Of a stretch of 11,769 nucleotides of DNA, positions 7,350-11,769 are shown piece by piece. The stretch is from Candidatus Zhuqueibacterota bacterium 4484_188. GTDB taxonomy: Bacteria; Calditrichota; Calditrichia; RBG-13-44-9. Location: the NCBI GenBank assembly GCA_002049825.1, contig MVCZ01000003.1, forward strand, positions 1-11,769, read 5' to 3'. The notes under the pieces were generated by a model. The model saw only the letters and a program-made list of their open reading frames with translations. It was not told where the DNA came from and did no database searches. The position numbers and the translations under genes were made by a program. The stretch's first letter is position 1, and the number at the start of each line of letters is the position of its first letter.

Positions 7350-8306
7350 ATGAAGCGACGTGATTTTCTTAAGACATCAGTTATTGCCGGTGCGGCGGTT
7401 TCGTTTCCGCACCTGTGGATTAAAAATCTGCAAGCCGGAGAGAACCGCTTTAAAATTACCGTGCTGCAAACGAACGATACGCATTCGCGCATCGATCCAT
7501 TCCCGATGGACGGCGGCAGGTACCAGGGACTGGGCGGCATTGCCCGCCGGGCAACCCTGGTGAAGCAGGTTCGCAAAGAAAATCCATATACTCTGCTGTT
7601 GGATGCCGGCGACGTGTTGCAGGGCACGCCCTATTTCAACCTGTTCAAGGGGAAGGTTGAGTATGAAACCATGACCAAATGCGGTTATCAGGTGAGCACA
7701 CTGGGAAATCATGAATTCGACAACGGTGTAAGTATGTTGGCAGATGCCCTGAACTACGCCAAATTCGATATTGTAAATTGCAATTACGATTTTGGCGAGA
7801 CGCCGCTTTCCCGGGGGGTAAAAACTTTCGTAACGACACAAATCGGACCGATAAAAGTTGGAATTACCGGTGTAGGTGTTCATTTTACCGACCTGGTGGC
7901 AGCCTCGAATCACAAGGGAGTGGCGTATCATAAGCCGTTTAAACCGCTGCAATCGGTGATTAATTATTTACGCAAAGACCTGGGATGTACGTTTATAATT
8001 GTGCTTTCGCACCTTGGGTACAAACCCTACCAGGGAAATCCCGGCGATACCGACCTGGCATACAAAGTAAACGGAATCGACTGGATTGTCGGCGGGCATT
8101 CGCACACTTTTATGGACCAGCCGGATGTGGTGAAATCGAAGAAAGGTTACACGACCCGTATTTTACAGGTTGGCTGGGCAGGGATACTGGTGGGTAAAAC
8201 GGATTTTGTTTTTGAGGGGGAAAAGCTGATATCGGTCAATACCCGGATGATGCCGGTTAATGAAACCGTGGGGGAGCACCGTGAAATTCGTGCCATGTTG
8301 GGTTGA
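7350..8306 (+). CDS. Tat-exported metallophosphatase (UshA-like 5'-nucleotidase catalytic half)
   Basis: 318-residue calcineurin-like phosphoesterase, equivalent to the N-terminal catalytic domain of UshA-type 5'-nucleotidases, which remove phosphate from nucleotides outside the cytoplasm. The N-terminus MKRRDFLKTS is a twin-arginine motif followed by a mildly hydrophobic stretch, so export in folded, metal-loaded form by the Tat system is likely. All dinuclear-metal motifs are present in order: NDTH (D43, H45), DAGD (D88), GNHEFD (N120, H121), VLSHLGY (H221) and GGHSHTF (H250, H252). The C-terminal nucleotide-binding domain of full-length UshA is absent; it is encoded just upstream, with four bases between the stop and this ATG. 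The protein ends soon after the phosphoesterase fold. The gene is convergent with plsX, leaving a 23-base gap. Confidence 0.92.
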   Translation: MKRRDFLKTSVIAGAAVSFPHLWIKNLQAGENRFKITVLQTNDTHSRIDPFPMDGGRYQGLGGIARRATLVKQVRKENPYTLLLDAGDVLQGTPYFNLFKGKVEYETMTKCGYQVSTLGNHEFDNGVSMLADALNYAKFDIVNCNYDFGETPLSRGVKTFVTTQIGPIKVGITGVGVHFTDLVAASNHKGVAYHKPFKPLQSVINYLRKDLGCTFIIVLSHLGYKPYQGNPGDTDLAYKVNGIDWIVGGHSHTFMDQPDVVKSKKGYTTRILQVGWAGILVGKTDFVFEGEKLISVNTRMMPVNETVGEHREIRAMLG

Positions 8307-8322
8307 AAAATCACCCGTTTTG
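8300..8322 (+). terminator. Weak intrinsic terminator after the nucleotidase pair
   Basis: GGGTTGA (8300-8306) can pair with TCACCC (8311-8316) with one bulged T, closing a four-A loop, followed by GTTTTG. The stem overlaps the metallophosphatase stop codon. The T-run is short, so termination would be partial at best. It lies in the 23-base space between two convergent genes. Confidence 0.3.
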
Positions 8323-8329
8323 CAAGTGC

Positions 8330-9403
8330 TTAATAGAGTTTATTCACCATATCTTTTTCATATTCCGAAAAGAGAACCTGGTTATATTGCTGCACATCTT
8401 TTTTAATACTATTTACCAAATCCTGTTTCAGTGAGCGTTCCGCCATCAGCAGGGCATTTTTAATCGCTTTTGCTTTTGACCGACCGTGGGATTTGATGAT
8501 CAGTTTTTCAAATCCCAGGATGGGAGCGCCGCCGTATTCCGAGTAATCCAGGCGTTTCTTCACTTTCTTAAGTTTCGGTGCCAGCAGGGTAAATCCCAGT
8601 TTGGCGATCAGGCTCTTCTTCCAGATTCTCTTGCCGGTTTCTACACTCATTTCCGCTGCACCTTCCAGTGCCTTTAGCAGAATGTTGCCAACCATCCCCT
8701 CGCAGACAATGACGTCTGCAATACCCCGCAGGACATCTTTTCCTTCTACATTCCCAATAAAATTGGTGTCTTCTATTTTTTTCAGCAGGGAATAGGTAGC
8801 AACTAACCCTTCGTGCCCCTTGGTTTCTTCTTCGCCAATATTAAGCAGGGCGACCCGTGGTTTTTCCACTTCCAAAACCCGGCGGGCGTAATGAATGCCC
8901 ATGATAGCAAACTGAACCAATTGCAGCGGACTGCACTGCAGGGTAGCGCCGACGTCCAGCATGATGGTTTTGCCGGGGTCGCTGGCTTTGTGTTTCATAG
9001 CGGGAAAAATAGCCGCCAGCGCACCACGCTCCACACCTTCAATCCGCCGCAAATTTTTGGCACAGGAAAGCACCGTGGCACCGGTATTGCCAGCACTCAC
9101 CAGTGCCGAGCCCTTCTCTTCGGCTAACAGACGGGTGGCAACATTAATCGAAGCATCGGGCTTGGCTTCAACAGCAGTCTTCGGCGAATCCTCCATGGTA
9201 ATTACATCTCCGGCATCCACAATCTCGAAGTTGAGACCTTTTATGTCTAATTTCTTGAGCTGTTTTTTAATGCGTTCCTCGTCGCCTACAAACACAACCT
9301 GTAGGGTAGAACTTTCTTTACAGGCAAAAACCGCTCCTTTCAGAATTTCTTCCGGGGCGTTGTCTCCGCCCATGGCATCTACAATAATTCGATTTCGATT
9401 CAT
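8330..9403 (-). CDS. plsX: Phosphate acyltransferase PlsX
   Basis: 357-residue acyl-ACP:phosphate acyltransferase, which makes acyl-phosphate, the acyl donor used by PlsY to start phospholipid synthesis; it is a peripheral membrane enzyme. Family signatures in order are IIVDAMGGDNAPEEILKG (6-23), SPKTAVEAKPDASI (73-86), LVSAGNTGA (100-108), MLDVGATLQCSPLQLVQFA (148-166), LLNIGEEETKGHE (189-201), DVIVCEGMVGNILLKALEG (232-250) and YSEYGGAPILG (289-299). The length is normal and the protein looks intact. The ATG at 9403 is supported by GGAG at 9412-9415, eight bases upstream. In many bacteria plsX sits behind rpmF and ahead of fabH; neither is seen next to it here. It is probably transcribed from the - strand promoter near 9834-9862, through a broken small gene and about 185 bases of further leader. 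No gene follows it on its strand within the window. Confidence 0.97.
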   Translation of the reverse strand: MNRNRIIVDAMGGDNAPEEILKGAVFACKESSTLQVVFVGDEERIKKQLKKLDIKGLNFEIVDAGDVITMEDSPKTAVEAKPDASINVATRLLAEEKGSALVSAGNTGATVLSCAKNLRRIEGVERGALAAIFPAMKHKASDPGKTIMLDVGATLQCSPLQLVQFAIMGIHYARRVLEVEKPRVALLNIGEEETKGHEGLVATYSLLKKIEDTNFIGNVEGKDVLRGIADVIVCEGMVGNILLKALEGAAEMSVETGKRIWKKSLIAKLGFTLLAPKLKKVKKRLDYSEYGGAPILGFEKLIIKSHGRSKAKAIKNALLMAERSLKQDLVNSIKKDVQQYNQVLFSEYEKDMVNKLY

Positions 9404-9588
9404 TGGTTCTGCTCCAATTAATGGGTGTGTATTTTCCCCGGCGAATTGAAAATGTACCCCGGAATTATTTTTTAATAGCGCTCAGTAATAACCTTCTTTT
9501 GCCGGAACATGCGTTACCGGAATCTCCGCTTTGATTCGCACCGGGCTTTTTCTACCGACAGTGTAGCTAAGCTTTGCTGGAGAAGTTT

Positions 9589-9750
9589 TCAGTGTTGCAT
9601 TTCATCCGTTATGTTTACGACTGAAAAACGAAAAAGTCCAAATAAACCAAAGAAACCGGTCAGACCATAATTTCCGCTAAGAAATCCGTAAAAGCCGATT
9701 AAACCCGGCAGACCCAGCTAACCCAAATAATGCAAATTTTTCTTGCCCAT
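9589..9750 (-). pseudogene. Small Gly/Phe-rich membrane protein gene interrupted by an in-frame amber codon
   Basis: Read on the - strand from ATG 9750, a good ribosome site (AGGA, nine bases upstream) leads into MGKKNLHYLG, then TAG (9720-9718), then without any frame change LGLPGLIGFYGF, LSGNYGLTGFFGLFGLFRFS and a polar end with DEMQH before TGA at 9591-9589. The 53-codon frame would encode a small membrane protein with a repeated G-F/L pattern. From memory this resembles short Gly/Phe-rich membrane proteins of the DUF3796 kind, but that match is unverified. A single change (TAG from TTG, leucine) would restore it, so it looks like a recently broken gene; readthrough or a sequencing error cannot be excluded. 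The frame stays open for 24 more codons after the TGA (to TAA at 9516-9514), so the original gene may have been longer. Between 9404 and 9513 I see no gene. Confidence 0.5.
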
Positions 9751-9798
9751 TTTCGGTTTTCCTGTCAGTTAATCCGGTCGTTTGATTTAGTTTGTTCC

Positions 9799-9820
9799 GG
9801 CGAGGGGTGTTTTCCTCACC
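9799..9820 (-). promoter_or_regulatory. Leader hairpin upstream of the small gene and plsX
   Basis: As - strand RNA, GGTGAGG (9820-9814) pairs with CCUCGCC (9805-9799) through seven pairs including one U-G, around an eight-base loop. On the + strand the same position would be a C-A mismatch, so the structure suits a - strand transcript. It would lie at the very 5' end of RNA starting from the predicted promoter. Its role (RNA stability or regulation) is unknown. Confidence 0.3.
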
Positions 9821-9833
9821 ATGCTACGCCGAC

Positions 9834-9862
9834 AATATATAACCAATTTATAAAAAATTCAA
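9834..9862 (-). promoter_or_regulatory. Predicted sigma70-type promoter driving the small gene and plsX
   Basis: On the - strand TTGAAT (9862-9857) and TATATT (9839-9834) are separated by exactly 17 bases, a good match to the -35 and -10 consensus (4/6 and 5/6). Transcription would start near 9827, about 77 bases before the small-gene ATG and about 420 before plsX. The surrounding sequence is AT-rich, so chance matches are possible. Confidence 0.45.
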
Positions 9863-9919
9863 GTTTCAAAATGTTGAATCAATCGCCCTGAAAAATAATT
9901 AATTTTGCAGATGCACAGA

Positions 9920-9935
9920 AAAATTCCGGAATTTT
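9920..9935. repeat. 16-bp perfect palindrome in the divergent intergenic region
   Basis: AAAATTCCGGAATTTT is fully self-complementary. It lies between the predicted - strand promoter (about 57 bases away) and the gene starting at 10010. The flanks also repeat AATTTTGCAG (9901-9910) and AATTTTGCTG (9930-9939) in direct orientation. An operator for a dimeric regulator is possible; no regulator gene is nearby. Confidence 0.4.
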
Positions 9936-9957
9936 GCTGATTAAAAATCAAGTATAG

Positions 9958-9988
9958 TTGTGAAAATCCGGCGCGCGCTGGTTATATT
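9958..9988 (+). promoter_or_regulatory. Tentative promoter of the lipoprotein gene at 10010
   Basis: TTGTGA (9958-9963) and TATATT (9983-9988) are 19 bases apart, a longer than ideal spacer that contains GCGCGCGC (9971-9978) within an otherwise AT-rich stretch. A start near 9995 would leave a leader of about 15 bases, just enough for the AGGAG site at 9998-10002. Confidence 0.3.
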
Positions 9989-10009
9989 ATTCTAAACAGG
10001 AGCAATACG

Positions 10010-10609
10010 ATGCTTAAAAGAACCAAATTTATTATTTCAGGGACAACCTTTCTTACCCTGACTATTTTATTGGGTAGCTGTGCCAGCCAACGACCTTTAA
10101 ACGATTTCTTTGGTATTCGTATGAATCCTGCTGATGAAGCGTATTTTATTATTCATGGGTATTCTGAGCATAACGGTGTTTATTATGAAAGTACCAGCGC
10201 TATGAATCCGCTGATTTATGCCTGGGCGCAATTGGGAACGAATGACATACGAATAAAAATAATAAACAATTCGAAGCAGTCCATACCAAGCAGCTATAAT
10301 CAGGACAACTTTATGATTATGCTCTCAGACGGAAATACATTTGTTCTGAGCAAAGGCGACCCGTTGGATTTCCCAGGGGATAAAACACTTTTTCCAAACA
10401 CCTCCCTGGAGCTCCGCCTGGAACTGCCTTCGGATTTTTGGGAAACAATCGGGATGAAAGACCCTCAGTCTTACACCGCGGACTATATGAAAAAATTCTG
10501 GAGGGGCGAAAATAAACTAAATGTAATTAAAGAAAACATTCAAAAAATTGTAGTGGAATTGGGTAAAAAGTATACGATTGTGCTCAAACCGGTTCTAAAG
10601 AAGCATTAA
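10010..10609 (+). CDS. Lipoprotein of unknown function
   Basis: 199-residue protein whose family I do not recognise. The N-terminus has basic residues (MLKRTK), a hydrophobic core and the clear lipobox LLGSC, so C24 should become the lipidated residue after signal peptidase II cleavage. No retention signal can be judged. The mature part has no transmembrane segment; it is mixed alpha/beta with aromatic-rich stretches (HGYSEHNGVYYES near 49-61, MNPLIYAWAQLG near 65-76) and a C-terminal lysine-rich helix and strand. The stretch FMIMLSDGNTFVLSKGD (near 102-118) looks like beta-hairpin sequence. The start is well supported: AGGAG seven bases before the ATG at 10010. The gene stands alone on its strand and is convergent with yraN. 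It is somewhat AT-richer than plsX. Confidence 0.85.
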   Translation: MLKRTKFIISGTTFLTLTILLGSCASQRPLNDFFGIRMNPADEAYFIIHGYSEHNGVYYESTSAMNPLIYAWAQLGTNDIRIKIINNSKQSIPSSYNQDNFMIMLSDGNTFVLSKGDPLDFPGDKTLFPNTSLELRLELPSDFWETIGMKDPQSYTADYMKKFWRGENKLNVIKENIQKIVVELGKKYTIVLKPVLKKH

Positions 10610-10722
10610 GCGCCTATACTCCCAGTTTTCCGGTTTTTCGGTTAATTCCACAGCAGCTTGTAAAGATTTTGTTCCGTAAGTCGGCTAACAAAAAATTTCA
10701 TTTGTTTAATCAGGTAGAATGT

Positions 10723-11094
10723 TTAGCAGCCGAAAGCATTCTGATAATGGCGGATTTCGTACTTTCCGGGATGTCCTTCGACGATGACCACGTCAAAACG
10801 ATATGCGTTGTTCGGAAGGTTATGTTCTGCCGAACGTTGCAAAAAGATAAGCGCCAGTTTGCAAAGCTGGCGTTTTTTAGATGGGGTTATGCGAAATTCC
10901 AAAGGTCCGTACGGTTCGGCTGACCCTGATTTCACCTCTACGAAAACCAGGTGGTTTTTGTCCAGGGCAATAATATCGATATCGCCTCGTTCCGCCCGCC
11001 AATTCCGAAAAACAATCTTGAATCCTTTTTTTTCCAGGAATACTGCGGCAATTTCTTCTCCCCATTTTCCTTTCTCAGATGTGCTTTTGGGCAT
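10723..11094 (-). CDS. yraN: YraN family (UPF0102) predicted nuclease-fold protein
   Basis: 123-residue member of the conserved YraN/UPF0102 family, which has a PD-(D/E)XK-like endonuclease fold; its cellular role is not firmly established, though DNA processing is suspected. The family blocks are complete: KGKWGEEIAAVFLEKKGFKI (8-27), FRNWRAERGDIDIIALD (29-45), HLVFVEVKSG (48-57) and the C-terminal RFDVVIVEG (99-107). E14, D39 and the E53-x-K55 of VEVK are the probable metal and catalytic residues. The length is normal. The ATG at 11094 has AGGGG eleven bases upstream, rather far. It lies downstream of folD on the same strand, but a strong terminator between them suggests separate transcription. 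A terminator-like hairpin for the opposite strand lies within it. Confidence 0.93.
   Translation of the reverse strand: MPKSTSEKGKWGEEIAAVFLEKKGFKIVFRNWRAERGDIDIIALDKNHLVFVEVKSGSAEPYGPLEFRITPSKKRQLCKLALIFLQRSAEHNLPNNAYRFDVVIVEGHPGKYEIRHYQNAFGC
10852..10878 (+). terminator. Intrinsic-terminator-like hairpin antisense inside yraN
   Basis: On the + strand CGCCAG (10852-10857) and CTGGCG (10867-10872) form a perfect six-base stem around a nine-base loop, directly followed by six T residues. It has the form of a rho-independent terminator for transcripts coming from the lipoprotein gene, whose stop is about 240 bases upstream. It lies within the antisense coding sequence for the QLCKLAL segment of YraN, so chance formation is possible. 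Confidence 0.45.
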
Positions 11095-11144
11095 GGTGTT
11101 TCAGACCCCTGATTGGTTGGTTTATAAGTCACATTCCCATGATT

Positions 11145-11194
11145 AAAAAAACCCCCTCATTCCCCTCCTTAGTAAGGGAGGAGGCGGTGGGGAG
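11145..11194 (-). terminator. Intrinsic terminator of folD
   Basis: On the - strand a C-rich left arm (CCTCCCCACCGCCTCCTCCC, 11194-11175) can pair with GGAGGGGAATGAGGGGG (11168-11152), followed at once by seven T residues (11151-11145). The inner stem around TTACTAAGG is imperfect, with a bulge. GC-rich stem plus T-run downstream of folD and before yraN fits a rho-independent terminator. The sequence also looks like the C/G-rich intergenic repeats known in some genomes; only one copy is present here. Confidence 0.6.
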
Positions 11195-11294
11195 GCTGTT
11201 ACGTGGACGCCGAAACAACTAAATTTTCCCATACCTCAAAACACCATTATTCCACCAGTCCATTACCCCGCTAATCTCCCAAACACTTTTCCGA

Positions 11295-11769
11295 TTATTT
11301 CCCTTCCGCTTGTTGAATCCTGAAAGCGGTAAGTGTGTTTTTCAGCAGCATGGCAATGGTCATTGGTCCTACGCCACCGGGAACGGGAGTAATCGCCGAT
11401 ACCCGCGGCAAAACTTCCTCGAATGCCACATCACCCGCCAGGCGGTACCCTTTTTCGTTATCGGCTTCTACCCTGTTTACCCCCACATCAATTACCACGG
11501 CGCCCTCTTTTACCATATCCGCACGCACCACCTCCGGACGACCAATGGCGACAATTAAAATGTCTGCCTGTCGACTGAACGCCGAAATGTTCTTTGCACC
11601 TCCGGACGACCAATGGCGACAATTAAAATGTCTGCCTGTCGACTGAACGCCGAAATGTTCTTTGTTCCGGTATGGGCAATGGTAATCACCGCATTGGCAT
11701 CCGTGTGTTTCTGAACCAGCATCATGGCAATTGGTTTGCCTACAATGTTGCTTCGTCCCAGCACCACTG
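11295..11769 (-). pseudogene. folD: FolD, 3' part, frameshifted by a 68-bp duplication
   Basis: Bifunctional methylenetetrahydrofolate dehydrogenase/cyclohydrolase, which interconverts one-carbon tetrahydrofolate forms in the cytosol. The 5' part lies beyond the right edge. The visible frame begins VVLGRSNIVGKPIAMMLVQ, the conserved NADP-binding block, and runs to ADILIVAIGRPEV; then it leaves the correct frame and stops at TAA 11557-11555 after a nonsense tail (QRTFRRSVDRQTF). The remaining C-terminus is intact in another frame: VRADMVKEGAVVIDVGVN, AGDVAFEEV and ITPVPGGVGPMTIAMLLKN, ending at 11295. The break is caused by a perfect 68-bp tandem duplication; removing one copy joins IGRPEV to VRADMV exactly as in intact FolD. 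All other positions look functional, so the defect is either very recent or an assembly or sequencing artefact. Confidence 0.9.
11529..11664. repeat. Perfect 68-bp tandem duplication inside folD
   Basis: Copy 1 (11529-11596) and copy 2 (11597-11664) are identical over all 68 bases and directly adjacent. Both begin CACCTCCGGACGACCAATGG and end GAAATGTTCTTTG on the + strand. Identity ends at both outer boundaries (C versus G at 11528/11596, C versus T at 11597/11665). 68 is not a multiple of three, so one extra copy shifts the folD frame. Confidence 0.97.

Noticed and set aside
7377..7952. 191-codon - strand open frame
   Set aside because: Antisense to the metallophosphatase, whose metal motifs are unmistakable.
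8961..9449. 162-codon + strand open frame
   Set aside because: Antisense to plsX; Ser/Ala-rich low-information product.
9404..9600. Possible tRNA or rpmF remnant upstream of plsX
   Set aside because: A GTGCGAATC string vaguely resembles a T-loop, but no cloverleaf can be built, and no L32-like peptide appears in any frame.
9482..9607. Open - strand frame with NATLKTSPAKLSYTVG and later VTHVPAKEGYY
   Set aside because: No start codon with a ribosome site and no recognisable family; it could be a frameshifted tail of the broken small gene, but that is too uncertain to call.
10669..11146. Two + strand open frames across yraN
   Set aside because: YraN on the other strand is well conserved; these have no signatures.

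Overview
The window is 11.8 kb of bacterial chromosome with mixed base composition. Most genes are about half G+C by eye, while positions ~1260-4380 are clearly AT-rich (roughly mid-30s percent). No single gene fixes the taxon. A GH57 glycosidase, a 5'-nucleotidase split into a lipoprotein half and a Tat-exported half, lipoproteins with simple lipoboxes and mostly weak Shine-Dalgarno sites together suggest a Gram-negative of the Bacteroidota/Ignavibacteriota/Calditrichota (FCB) kind. That is inference at low confidence.

Left to right on the + strand: the 3' part of a GH57 alpha-glucan-active enzyme (2-1201); a complete type II restriction-modification cassette, m6A methyltransferase (1370-3202) and BsuBI/PstI-family endonuclease (3174-4271), predicted to recognise CTGCAG and probably acquired horizontally; a LarA-type nickel-pincer racemase homologue (4385-5671) overlapping a METTL20-like class I methyltransferase gene (5643-6377); and a split UshA-type 5'-nucleotidase in reversed domain order, with the C-terminal-domain lipoprotein (6548-7345) first and the Tat-exported metallophosphatase (7350-8306) second.

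On the - strand is plsX (8330-9403), a phospholipid-synthesis gene convergent with the nucleotidase pair. Its upstream region (9404-10009) is a divergent regulatory stretch holding a good - strand promoter, a leader hairpin, a 16-bp palindrome and a small membrane-protein gene that appears broken by an in-frame amber codon. A lipoprotein of unknown function (10010-10609, +) is then convergent with yraN (10723-11094, -). The right edge carries the 3' part of folD (-), ending in a strong intrinsic terminator at 11145-11194.

The most striking local signal is a perfect 68-bp tandem duplication (11529-11664) inside folD. It shifts the frame and truncates an otherwise fully conserved, usually essential gene. 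Deleting one copy restores the expected protein exactly, so this is a very recent mutation, a reversible switch or an assembly error. No CRISPR array, tRNA, rRNA or insertion sequence was found. I did not find a convincing wholly new system; the best candidates for follow-up are the folD duplication, the amber-interrupted small gene and the LarA/methyltransferase pair.
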